Origin: Clostridiales bacterium
GTDB taxonomy: Bacteria; Bacillota; Clostridia; Christensenellales; Aristaeellaceae
Length of the DNA stretch: 21,716 nucleotides
Assembly (NCBI GenBank): GCA_004552515.1
Contig: SFOF01000013.1
Span: 1 to 21,716 of the forward strand
Direction of reading: 5' to 3'
The notes under the pieces were generated by a model. That model searched no databases and was not told where the DNA came from. It was given only the letters and a program-made list of their open reading frames with translations. The position numbers were made by a program, and so were the translations under genes. This document shows, piece after piece, positions 6,272-13,375 of the stretch. Numbering within the stretch: position 1 is the stretch's first letter; the number at the start of each line of letters is the position of its first letter.

Positions 6272-6308
6272 AAGGGAATCACTCTGAAAAGGGTGGTTCC
6301 CTTTTTTG
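6272..6308 (+). terminator. Second intrinsic terminator after the detached rubrerythrin end
   Basis: An 11-bp stem with one G-U pair (6272-6282 with 6293-6303) is followed by a T run at 6302-6307. It stands 26 nt after the detached gene end and is probably the former native terminator of a rubrerythrin gene. Confidence 0.8.
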
Positions 6309-6406
6309 TCTTGCTCTGCCATTCTGCTGCTGAGGTGGTTGTATTTTCATCCCTCCTTTATGTCATTCCTATGTCGCGCCCAAACCACTATATCATGCTA
6401 GGGACA

Positions 6407-6727
6407 ATGAGACTGGATGGCTTTGGACTGATTGTCAGGGATATGGGCGCAATGGTTCGCTTTTATCGCGACGTGCTCGGCTTTGAGGTCAGGGAATGTG
6501 AGGATACAAAAAGCGTTTATCTGATCAAGGACGGGCTGCTGTTTCTGCTCCGCGAGAGCGGGACGGACGAGCCGGCGGGTTATGCGCCCGGCCTGGCCGG
6601 TCATGTGGAGATCGCGCTGACGGCGGACGGCTTTGAGGACGTTGACCGGCAGTATGCGCGCGCTCGAACGGGGCGTGGCTGAGGCCGGTGTGAGCTGACG
6701 CGCGCGGAGAGCCGCTGTCCGTATGGA
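6407..6727 (+). pseudogene. VOC/glyoxalase-family protein, frameshifted and truncated
   Basis: ATG 6407 opens a glyoxalase/bleomycin-resistance fold (VOC family): MRLDGFGLIVRDMGAMVRFY, then RDVLGF and GHVEIAL. The frame meets TGA at 6680-6682, but reading frame 3 from 6663 gives LERGVAEAGV and the first frame resumes at 6692 with ELTRAESRCPYG, the expected continuation. Two small deletions, one in the GCGCGCGC tract near 6656-6663 and one near 6691, explain this. After CPYG (6727) the last strand with the final metal ligand is missing and a terminator follows. The product is therefore a remnant. The substrate was probably a small molecule, unknown. Frames upstream of 6407 have no ribosome binding site. 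Confidence 0.7.
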
Positions 6728-6734
6728 ATAACGC

Positions 6735-6770
6735 AAAAAGGGGATGAACGCCGCGGCGTTCGTCCCCTTT
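6735..6770. terminator. Bidirectional terminator with palindromic tip
   Basis: AAAGGGGA at 6737-6744 pairs with TCCCCTTT at 6763-6770 around a perfect 16-nt palindrome at 6746-6761, giving a stem of about 15 bp or more. On the minus strand it is followed by TTTTT (6739-6735), so it fits best as the terminator of the oleate hydratase unit, whose stop is at 6958. Confidence 0.72.
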
Positions 6771-6957
6771 ATCATATATTCTGAGATGTCGAATTGGAGC
6801 GCCTTTCGGAAACGCGTTGGGCGGCGAAAACGCTCAGCCCCGCTGAACCGCAGGCTTCATTCGGAGATTGCGGCGATCGAAGCTCAGGGCTTCAACCGCC
6901 GCGAAAATTTCTCCGGCTTTGCGGCCCGTCTTTCTACAATACCCCTGCGGGCGGGCT

Positions 6958-8733
6958 TCAGATGACCTTGTATTCCTTCAGCAGCTTTTCAACGTCGCTG
7001 CCGCTGATCTTGCCCATGACGGCCTTGAAGGCGAGCTTCTCCATCAGGCTTGCGTCCATATCGGTGACCTTTTTGCCGTCGCGCAGCTGCACGGTGGCGT
7101 TGAGCAGATCGCGGATATCGTATACGCTGCCCCAGACCTCGGGCACGCCGCGATCAACGTTGAGCAGCGTGTAGACGGCCTCCATGCCGGTACGCATGGA
7201 ATACTCGGTGGTGAAGATGGTGTCGCGCGGAGTCTCGGCGAACTGGCCGATGAAGGCGAAGTTCACGGCGCCGTCGGGCACGACCTTCGGGCGGTCGCCA
7301 TAGGCGCGGGGCATGAAGAACGCGTCAATGTAAGGCATCATGACCGGCACGGTGTTGGCGCTCTTCTCGGCCAGCTCTTCGATCTGATCCTCCGGAACGC
7401 CGATGTGATACAGCCATTCCATGCAGATTTCCTTGCCGGTGCACGCGCGCATGGGCTTTTTAACAAAGTCGCCGGGCTTGTCGGTGAAGAGCGCGTACAC
7501 CCACACCAGGCAGTGATCCTTGGGCTGCTCCCTGAACTGCGGCTGGCGGTTGATCGTCCAGCTCATCAGCCAGGAGGAATCCTTGACGGTCACGATGCCG
7601 CCGGTCACAACGCCGCCGCTGAACGGATCGCGCTTGCAGATGGCCTTGATGTAGGGGATGATGCGCTGATCGAGCGTCTCGACGGTGGCGCTCATCCAGT
7701 TGGTCTGCTCGGGATCGGAGCAGAACTTGTCCGGATGGCCGAAGGCGGGATCCTGCGCGGCGATCTTGCGCCACATATCCCAGCCGCCGCCCTCCCTGAT
7801 TTCGGTATTGTAGGGCGCGGGCGTGTTCTGGCTGCCCATCGAGGAATTTTCGACGCAGCCGCCGTTGGTGATGAACACGAGGTCGTTCTCGGTCAGGCCG
7901 ATGGAGACCTTTTCGCCGTTCTGCTCCGTCTCGATTGAGGTGGCGATCTTCCTGTCGCCCTTGCAGTCGAACAGTACGTTGACCACCTTCACGCCGAAGT
8001 GGAACTGCACGCCGGCCTTTTCGAGATATTTGACCATGGGCAGGATCATGGACTCATACTGATTGTATTTGGTGAAGCGCAGCGCCTTGAAGTCGGGCAG
8101 GCCGCCGATGTGGTGGATATAGCGCTGGAGATAGAGCTTCATTTCCAGCGCGCTGTGCCAGTTTTCAAAGGCGAACATCGTGCGCCAGTACAGCCAGAAG
8201 TTGCTCTTGAACACCTCGTCGTCGAATATATCGGTGATGCGCTTGTCCTGAAGATCCTCGTTGGGGGTGAAGAACAGCTTCATGATCTCCATCGCGCCCT
8301 TGTCGGAGATGTCGAACTTGCCGTCGGTGTGCGCGTCCTCGCCGCGATTGACCGTCGCGCGGCAGAGCGAATAGTTGGGGTCGGCCTTGTTGAGCCAGTA
8401 GTACTCGTCCAGCACGCTCACGCCCTCGGTTTCGATCGAGGGAATAGAGTGGAACAGATCCCACATGACCTCGAAGTGGTTGTCCATCTCGCGGCCGCCG
8501 CGCATGACGTAGCCGACGTTTTCAAACCGCCAGCCGTCGCACGCGCCGCCGGCCAGAGCGCCCTTTTCGAGAATGTGGATGTGATCGCCCTTCATCTGTC
8601 CGTCGCGGACGAGATAGCAGGCGGCGGTCAGCGCGGCCAGGCCGCTGCCGACGATGTAGGCAGACTTGTGATCAACGCCCTCGGGCTTGCGGGGACGGGC
8701 GAACGCTTCATAATTGCCGCTGGAATAATACAT
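6958..8733 (-). CDS. ohyA: Oleate hydratase (67-kDa myosin-cross-reactive antigen family)
   Basis: A 591-residue FAD-dependent fatty acid hydratase that adds water to cis-9 double bonds (oleate to 10-hydroxystearate), acting at the membrane face to detoxify host or dietary unsaturated fatty acids. The FAD-binding loop GSGLAAL is at 29-35. The motif GGREMDNHFE carries Glu82, and Tyr201 lies in KLYLQRY; these numbers coincide with the catalytic Glu82 and Tyr201 of the Staphylococcus aureus enzyme. Full family length. ATG 8733 is preferred because AAGGAGG lies eight bases ahead, whereas an in-frame TTG at 8737-8739 is only two bases from it. It lies behind its own promoter (8793-8821) and next to a co-oriented TetR gene that is probably its regulator. 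Confidence 0.97.
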   Translation of the reverse strand: MYYSSGNYEAFARPRKPEGVDHKSAYIVGSGLAALTAACYLVRDGQMKGDHIHILEKGALAGGACDGWRFENVGYVMRGGREMDNHFEVMWDLFHSIPSIETEGVSVLDEYYWLNKADPNYSLCRATVNRGEDAHTDGKFDISDKGAMEIMKLFFTPNEDLQDKRITDIFDDEVFKSNFWLYWRTMFAFENWHSALEMKLYLQRYIHHIGGLPDFKALRFTKYNQYESMILPMVKYLEKAGVQFHFGVKVVNVLFDCKGDRKIATSIETEQNGEKVSIGLTENDLVFITNGGCVENSSMGSQNTPAPYNTEIREGGGWDMWRKIAAQDPAFGHPDKFCSDPEQTNWMSATVETLDQRIIPYIKAICKRDPFSGGVVTGGIVTVKDSSWLMSWTINRQPQFREQPKDHCLVWVYALFTDKPGDFVKKPMRACTGKEICMEWLYHIGVPEDQIEELAEKSANTVPVMMPYIDAFFMPRAYGDRPKVVPDGAVNFAFIGQFAETPRDTIFTTEYSMRTGMEAVYTLLNVDRGVPEVWGSVYDIRDLLNATVQLRDGKKVTDMDASLMEKLAFKAVMGKISGSDVEKLLKEYKVI

Positions 8734-8782
8734 AATCAATGCCTCCTTGATGTCTGTTCGTCAGGGGCTTTGTTCCCTGCTT

Positions 8783-8793
8783 TGTGATTCACA
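8783..8793 (-). promoter_or_regulatory. TGTGA-N-TCACA palindrome at the ohyA start point
   Basis: A perfect 11-nt palindrome, TGTGAATCACA on the minus strand, overlaps the last base of the -10 box and the expected transcription start of ohyA. A further TTGTGA half site forms the -35 hexamer. A repressor bound here would block the promoter; the TetR protein at 8901-9482 is the obvious candidate, by inference. Confidence 0.45.
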
Positions 8794-8821
8794 TTATAGT
8801 CTCCCCCGCGCGGCTTCACAA
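8793..8821 (-). promoter_or_regulatory. Promoter of ohyA
   Basis: On the minus strand TTGTGA (8821-8816) and a perfect TATAAT (8798-8793) are separated by 17 bp. The leader to ATG 8733 is about 53 nt. Confidence 0.72.
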
Positions 8822-8829
8822 TAAACAGC

Positions 8830-8866
8830 TGCGCCGCCGTGCCCAAATCTTGAGCATGGCGGCGCA
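8830..8866 (-). terminator. Terminator between the tetR-type gene and ohyA
   Basis: A 13-bp stem with one G-U pair (8830-8842 with 8854-8866, 10-nt loop) stands 35 nt after the TetR stop codon and 9 nt before the ohyA -35 box. On the plus strand a run of seven T follows at 8874-8880, so it could also act against plus-strand transcripts. Confidence 0.7.
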
Positions 8867-8900
8867 ACTGCCGTTTTTTTGATCATTCCCGTGGATTTGA

Positions 8901-9482
8901 TTAAAAATTGCCCGTTTGGGGCGGCTGTCCCACCGCCGCGCGCTCCAGCGCCGCGCGGATGCTGCCGTGCAGCATGACGCCCAGCCGGTCGACGATTTCC
9001 TTCGGGTCGGCGCGCATATCGCCCTTGATCCAGTCCAGCATGATGCCCACGAAGGCGTATTTGTAAAAGTGCGCGATGAACTCGCGGTCGCATTCGCGTA
9101 CGCTTAAATCCTGCGCGCGCTCCTCCACAACGCCGATCAGCAGATCGTATGTGAGTTTGTAGAGATAGCTCTCGACGTGCTCACGGCTCACCGAGCGATA
9201 GACGTTCATGATAAAGGGCCTGTTCGCCTGAACGGCCTCGAAGATCTGCAAAAAGCCCTGCTGCCAGGTGTCATAGGTCTTTTTGCCCTCGAGCGCCCGG
9301 CGCGCGTCCTCCATGCACGCCCATTCGACCAGATCGTAGATGTCCTTAAAGTGATAATAGAACGTCATGCGGCTGATTCCGCAATCCGCGGCAATATCGC
9401 TGATGGTGATTTTGTCCAGCGGCTTTTGCAGCAGCAGGTTTTTGAGCGATTCCTCCAGTGCCCGCTTTGTGATGTCCGACAC
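8901..9482 (-). CDS. TetR/AcrR family transcriptional regulator
   Basis: A 193-residue TetR-type repressor. The N-terminal helix-turn-helix is intact: TISDIAADCGISRMTFYYHF around residues 25-44. The C-terminal ligand domain resembles the DhaS-like TetR_C_8 type (short, with LTYDLLIGVVEE). Such regulators lose DNA affinity when a small ligand binds. The start is GTG 9482 with AAAGGGG ten bases ahead; the next residues SDITKRALEESL are typical. Its position directly upstream of oleate hydratase, with a palindrome over the ohyA start point, suggests it senses fatty acids and controls ohyA. The ligand is inference. It has its own promoter at 9518-9546. Confidence 0.9.
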   Translation of the reverse strand: MSDITKRALEESLKNLLLQKPLDKITISDIAADCGISRMTFYYHFKDIYDLVEWACMEDARRALEGKKTYDTWQQGFLQIFEAVQANRPFIMNVYRSVSREHVESYLYKLTYDLLIGVVEERAQDLSVRECDREFIAHFYKYAFVGIMLDWIKGDMRADPKEIVDRLGVMLHGSIRAALERAAVGQPPQTGNF

Positions 9483-9517
9483 GAAAAATCAGCCCCTTTC
9501 ACGATGATCCCGCCGCC

Positions 9518-9546
9518 ATTATAGCACGTCCGGCCGGCGGCGGCAA
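9518..9546 (-). promoter_or_regulatory. Promoter of the tetR-type gene
   Basis: Minus-strand TTGCCG (9546-9541), a 17-bp spacer and TATAAT (9523-9518). CCGCCGCC at 9510-9517 and GGCGGCGG at 9536-9543 are inverted around the -10 box, which could be an operator or only GC-rich sequence. Confidence 0.62.
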
Positions 9547-9666
9547 GCGCGTTTCAGGGCGGCCGTTTCCTTAATAATGTGCGCAAAGGGCGCGGCGCGA
9601 TTTGCCCGACGTTGACCATGATTAAATTTGCAGAAAATAAACGGGCACTGAAATGTAAAAAATATA

Positions 9667-9695
9667 TTGACATTTGCCGCTGCCTATGCTATACT
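9667..9695 (+). promoter_or_regulatory. Near-consensus promoter of the lacI/ABC locus
   Basis: A perfect TTGACA (9667-9672), a 17-bp spacer and TATACT (9690-9695). The start point would be near 9702, immediately before the palindrome at 9706. This is the strongest promoter in the window by match to consensus. Confidence 0.82.
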
Positions 9696-9705
9696 TACGT
9701 CAGTT

Positions 9706-9721
9706 ACTCGGGTAACCGAGT
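9706..9721 (+). promoter_or_regulatory. Operator-like palindrome for the LacI-family regulator
   Basis: ACTCGG and CCGAGT flank GTAA, a 16-bp even palindrome with one mismatched central pair, as expected for a LacI-family dimer. It overlaps a second inverted repeat, GTTAC/GTAAC at 9703-9716. It lies about +5 to +20 from the predicted start point, where binding would block transcription, so autoregulation is likely. Confidence 0.6.
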
Positions 9722-9738
9722 CGGAAGGAGCGATTTTC

Positions 9739-10710
9739 ATGGCGACTCGGCGGGATGTGGCGCAGCGCGCCGGCGTATCGGTCGCGACCGTCTCCTATGT
9801 GATGAACAACACGAAAAACGTCACGCCCGAGGTGCGCGAGCGCGTCATGCACGCCGTTGACGAGCTGGACTACCGCCCCAATCTGCTGGCGCGCGGGCTG
9901 TCCACGCGGGAGACGCGCCATGTGGCGATGCTGGTCGATAATCTGAATAACCCGCATTACTGCGAGGTGCTTTCCGGCGCGCAGGAGGTTGCTTCAAAAA
10001 ACGGCTATATTGTTTCGGTCATTTCTGTTGACTTTTCCAATACGCGCGATGTGCTCGATCTGGCGAGCCGCTGGCTGGACGGCGCGATCCTGGCGCTGCC
10101 CACGACCAACGAGCAGATCGAATCGCTGCTGCCGCCGTCGCTGCCGGTCATCAATCACGACGTGTCGATCGCCTTCGATTATCGCCGCGCCTTCGACGAT
10201 ATGGTCGGCGCGCTGAAAAGGGCGGGGCACAGAGACATTGCCTTCCTGAGCGGCGTGCCGCTCTCAACGCCCAATCACTGGCGCTATGCGGCCTGGCGGG
10301 AGGCGCTCGACAAGCACGGCCTGCCGGTCAATCCCGATCTGATCGTGGACGGCCTGCCCAGCGCCCGCACGGACGAGGCCGAGGGGATGCGCGCCGTCGG
10401 AGCGCTGCTGGAGCGCGGCGTCGATTTTACGGCGATCTACGCGCTCAACGACCTGATGGCGCTGGGGGCGATCCGCGCGCTGCATAACCGCGGACTGCGC
10501 GTGCCCGGCGACGTTTCGGTCGTCGGCTGCGACCGGCTGAAGATCCTTCAGTCCATTACGCCCACGCTGGCCACGATGGACATACGCGGCTTTGAGGTCG
10601 GGCGTTTCCTGATGCGCTCGCTGATCAGCAAGATCGCCGGCCTCAGCGAGGAGCCGCTCACCGTGAGCGTCGATTTTGTGATGGGAGAAAGCGTCGCGCC
10701 GATCCTGTAA
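9739..10710 (+). CDS. LacI family transcriptional regulator
   Basis: A 323-residue sugar-responsive repressor. The N-terminal helix-turn-helix reads TRRDVAQRAGVSVATVSYVM, followed by the hinge helix (YRPNLLARGL) whose Leu inserts into the minor groove of the operator. The rest is a periplasmic-binding-protein-like ligand domain ending PLTVSVDFVMGESVAPIL. ATG 9739 has GGAAGGAG eight bases ahead. It is the first gene before a sugar ABC importer (80 nt to the binding-protein gene) and has an operator-like palindrome between its own promoter and start codon. It therefore probably represses itself and the transporter until the imported sugar or a derivative binds. The sugar cannot be told from sequence. 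Confidence 0.93.
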   Translation: MATRRDVAQRAGVSVATVSYVMNNTKNVTPEVRERVMHAVDELDYRPNLLARGLSTRETRHVAMLVDNLNNPHYCEVLSGAQEVASKNGYIVSVISVDFSNTRDVLDLASRWLDGAILALPTTNEQIESLLPPSLPVINHDVSIAFDYRRAFDDMVGALKRAGHRDIAFLSGVPLSTPNHWRYAAWREALDKHGLPVNPDLIVDGLPSARTDEAEGMRAVGALLERGVDFTAIYALNDLMALGAIRALHNRGLRVPGDVSVVGCDRLKILQSITPTLATMDIRGFEVGRFLMRSLISKIAGLSEEPLTVSVDFVMGESVAPIL

Positions 10711-10761
10711 TGCGGACAGGCCGCATGTCATTTTTGTTGAGAAGAGGCTCAATCAGCCTCT
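10711..10761 (+). promoter_or_regulatory. Two small hairpins between lacI and the binding-protein gene
   Basis: TGCGG/CCGCA (10711-10725) directly follows the lacI stop and is followed by TTTTT at 10731-10735, a weak terminator. AGAGGCT/AGCCTCT (10743-10749 with 10755-10761, 5-nt loop) follows and is not trailed by T. I find no good promoter for the binding-protein gene here, so it is probably read from the lacI promoter through partial termination, or this second palindrome is an operator of a weak promoter. Confidence 0.45.
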
Positions 10762-10790
10762 CAAAATAATCGGAAAGGGGAATCTGTTTT

Positions 10791-12320
10791 ATGAAGAAGT
10801 TCCTGGCCGTCCTGTTGTCCGTCGTCCTGCTGCTCGGCGCGTTTGGCGTCTGCGCCACTGCGGAGGAAGCCGCCAAGTGGGATACGACGAAGAATGACGA
10901 GATCATCCTCTCCGTCATGAACAACTATTACACCGAGGGCTGGTATAACGCCGCCAAGAAGTACATGGAGCTGCACCCCGAGACGACCGTCACGATCGAC
11001 GTCATCGCCAACAACGACGCGCTGAGCCAGAAGTTCACCACCTGGTTTGCGTCCGACGATCTGTCCGACGCCTCCGACATCACCCACATCAACTTTGGCA
11101 ATATCCGCTCCATGCAGGAGAAGGGTCAGTGCTATGATTTCAGCCAGATTCTGGACGAAATCAATCCCTACACCGGCAAGCCCGTGCGCGACTGCTTTGA
11201 GGAAGCCGACATCAAGACCTACACCAACGAAAACGGTATGTACGCCCTGCCGTTCGACCACGTCGGCGTGGCCATGATGGTCAACACCGATATGCTGGCC
11301 GAGCATAAGCTCGAGGTGCCCACCACCATGGAAGAGTGGCTGCACTGCTGCGAAGTGCTCAAGGTCGACGGCATCGACACGCCCATCCTCGCCACGCCCG
11401 AAGGCACCTGGTTCATCGCCGTGCTGGCCGACGCCGCGCTGCGCGACCTGACCGCCGAGCTGATCGTCCGCCCCGAGGACGGCGCTTACGACGAGGCTAC
11501 CATGGCCGCCAACGCCACCTTCGCTTACAACCCTGATGATCTGACCTGCGACCGCGACGTGGTGTTCAGCGGCGAGCGCATCGCCATGTATGAGACCGAT
11601 ACGCAGTTCGACACGCCCGTCATTCGCTCCGTCTGGGCCGAGTACGCCAAGTACGCCCCCTACTTCAACGCCAACTACATGGATTCTTCCTCCACGGAAG
11701 TGCTGACCAGCTTTGAGATGGGCGAGGGCGCCTTCCTGGTGTCCGGCTCCTGGAACGTCGGCGTGCTGAACAAGGATATGCTCGATATGGGCGATTCCGC
11801 GTTTAACTGGATCACCATCGCCTTCCCGAACTATGCAGCCAAGCCCGAAGGCTGGGCCTCCGAGAAGCTGCGCTCCCTCTATGGCGGCGGCAACTGCATG
11901 GGCATCATCCTGACCGGCGACGAGGATCACACCGCCCGCGTCGTGGACTTCTATGAGTTCGTCTACAATCCCGAAGGCTGCGCCGAGATGTTCGAGACCA
12001 CGCTGAACGCCGGCCAGTTCGTGCAGGGCCCCGTGGGCATCAAGGGCGTCGAGCTGTCGAAGGAAATCAACGACAAGCTGGCCGGCTTCATCGCCGAGAG
12101 CAGCGAGAAGGGCGACTTCTCCACGCTGGTTGGCCGCGAGCGCTACCTGTCCGAGGATTCCGGCACCTATAAGGGCTATTTCGATCAGCTGACCACCGGC
12201 GAGATCACCTCCGATGAGTTCCTGGATTCCGTCCGTCCCATCCTGCTGCGCAGACTGGCCGACGACATTGAGACCAGCGGCTATGATCTCGACCCCGCGA
12301 CCAAGGATACCATGAAGTAA
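10791..12320 (+). CDS. Carbohydrate ABC transporter substrate-binding protein
   Basis: A 509-residue family-1 extracellular solute-binding protein that should capture a sugar or oligosaccharide outside the cell and hand it to the permeases encoded next. The signal peptide covers about residues 1-24 (MKKFLAVLL, hydrophobic core, then GVCATAEE). The only Cys (21) is preceded by Phe-Gly-Val, which is not a lipobox; ATA before EEA instead fits signal peptidase I, so the protein may not be lipid anchored. The mature part opens with NDEIILSVMNNYYTEGW and contains the long acidic domain usual for the family. ATG 10791 follows AAAGGGG. Two hairpins separate it from the permease genes, which fits the usual excess of binding protein over permease. 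Confidence 0.92.
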   Translation: MKKFLAVLLSVVLLLGAFGVCATAEEAAKWDTTKNDEIILSVMNNYYTEGWYNAAKKYMELHPETTVTIDVIANNDALSQKFTTWFASDDLSDASDITHINFGNIRSMQEKGQCYDFSQILDEINPYTGKPVRDCFEEADIKTYTNENGMYALPFDHVGVAMMVNTDMLAEHKLEVPTTMEEWLHCCEVLKVDGIDTPILATPEGTWFIAVLADAALRDLTAELIVRPEDGAYDEATMAANATFAYNPDDLTCDRDVVFSGERIAMYETDTQFDTPVIRSVWAEYAKYAPYFNANYMDSSSTEVLTSFEMGEGAFLVSGSWNVGVLNKDMLDMGDSAFNWITIAFPNYAAKPEGWASEKLRSLYGGGNCMGIILTGDEDHTARVVDFYEFVYNPEGCAEMFETTLNAGQFVQGPVGIKGVELSKEINDKLAGFIAESSEKGDFSTLVGRERYLSEDSGTYKGYFDQLTTGEITSDEFLDSVRPILLRRLADDIETSGYDLDPATKDTMK

Positions 12321-12337
12321 TCGTTTCCAATCGATCC

Positions 12338-12379
12338 GCGCGGGCAGGGCATACTCTGTCCTGCCCGCGCTTCTTTCTC
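12338..12379 (+). terminator. Attenuating terminator after the binding-protein gene
   Basis: An 11-bp perfect GC-rich stem (12338-12348 with 12360-12370, 11-nt loop) is followed by TTCTTTCTC, a broken T tract. It is likely to terminate part of the transcripts, or to protect the upstream mRNA 3' end, so that less permease than binding protein is made. Confidence 0.65.
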
Positions 12380-12383
12380 AGCT

Positions 12384-12420
12384 CGGCCGAATGCAGACGC
12401 GCGCCGCCTGCGTTCGGCCG
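12384..12420 (+). promoter_or_regulatory. Second hairpin before the permease genes
   Basis: A 13-bp stem with one G-U pair (12384-12396 with 12408-12420, 11-nt loop) stands 14 nt after the first one and 25 nt before the permease ribosome binding site. There is no T tract. It may be a 5' stabiliser of a processed permease mRNA. Confidence 0.5.
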
Positions 12421-12459
12421 GCCTGACAGGACGGCTGCGAATACGGGAGGAGGAACACC

Positions 12460-13374
12460 ATGCAGACGAAACAATGGCCTAAAAAGCGCCGATATGACGG
12501 CGTGCGCTTCAGCATTTATCCCTATCTGTTTATCGCGCCCACGATGATACTGATCGGCATATTCAGCTATTACGCCTTTTTCAAGGGCCTGTGGAATTCT
12601 CTGACCGACTATCGCATTACAAACCGCGTGACCGAGTTCGTCGGATTTGAAAACTACCGCACGCTGTTCGGCCCGGACGGACTGGTATTCTGGAAGTCGT
12701 TCGGCAATCAGGCGATCATCACGGCCTTTTCGGTGATCAATGCGATATTCTGGCCGCTTCTGACGGCGGAGCTGCTGTTCTTCGTGCGGCGCAAGCGCAT
12801 CGCCAATACCATCAAGTCGATGTTCGTCATGCCCATGCTGGTGCCCGGCATCGTGGTGACGCTGATCTGGCGCTTCCTCTATAACAAGTCCTTCGGCTTT
12901 AACTCGCTGCTCAACACGCTCGGACTGAAGATGCTCACACACGACTGGATGAAGGAAAGCAGCACGGCGATGTTCTCGGTCATATTCATGGGCTTCCCCT
13001 TCGTATCTGGCCTGAACTTCCTCATATTCCATTCCGCGGTCAACAACGTGGGTACGGAGCTGTACGAGGCCGCTGTGACCGACGGCGCGAACAGCTGGCA
13101 GGTGGTTCGCCATGTGCATATCCCCAACGTCATGGGCTATGTGAGCGTGATCGCCACGCTGTCGCTGATCGGCTCGCTTTCCGGCTTCGGCTCGATCCTG
13201 GCCACGACCAACGGCGGGCCGGGCAACACGACCATGGTGCCCGCGCTGCTCATGTATCGCATCGCCTTTACGGACGGCCGCTTCGGCTATGCCTCGGCCA
13301 TGGCGGTGGTTATCATGCTCATCATACTGATTTTGACCGCTATCCAGCGCAAGCTCGTAAGGGGGGACGACTGA
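12460..13374 (+). CDS. Sugar ABC transporter permease, MalF type
   Basis: A 304-residue inner permease subunit of a carbohydrate importer. About six membrane helices are seen, the first at roughly residues 18-41 (PYLFIAPTMILIGIFSYYAF) and the last near 285-297. The EAA loop that docks with the ATPase lies at 203-222 (EAAVTDGA, then IPNV). ATG 12460 follows GGGAGGAGG. It forms a pair with the next permease, separated by a single base. No ATPase gene is in the window; such systems generally use a shared MsmX/UgpC-type ATPase encoded elsewhere. Confidence 0.93.
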   Translation: MQTKQWPKKRRYDGVRFSIYPYLFIAPTMILIGIFSYYAFFKGLWNSLTDYRITNRVTEFVGFENYRTLFGPDGLVFWKSFGNQAIITAFSVINAIFWPLLTAELLFFVRRKRIANTIKSMFVMPMLVPGIVVTLIWRFLYNKSFGFNSLLNTLGLKMLTHDWMKESSTAMFSVIFMGFPFVSGLNFLIFHSAVNNVGTELYEAAVTDGANSWQVVRHVHIPNVMGYVSVIATLSLIGSLSGFGSILATTNGGPGNTTMVPALLMYRIAFTDGRFGYASAMAVVIMLIILILTAIQRKLVRGDD

Positions 13375-13375
13375 T

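Noticed and set aside
6868..7938. 356-codon plus-strand frame opposite ohyA
   Set aside because: Mirror of a fully conserved oleate hydratase; His/Gly/Ala/Val/Leu-rich without any motif.
10761..11930. 389-codon minus-strand frame opposite the solute-binding protein gene
   Set aside because: Antisense shadow of a gene with a signal peptide and family features; no promoter or ribosome binding site.
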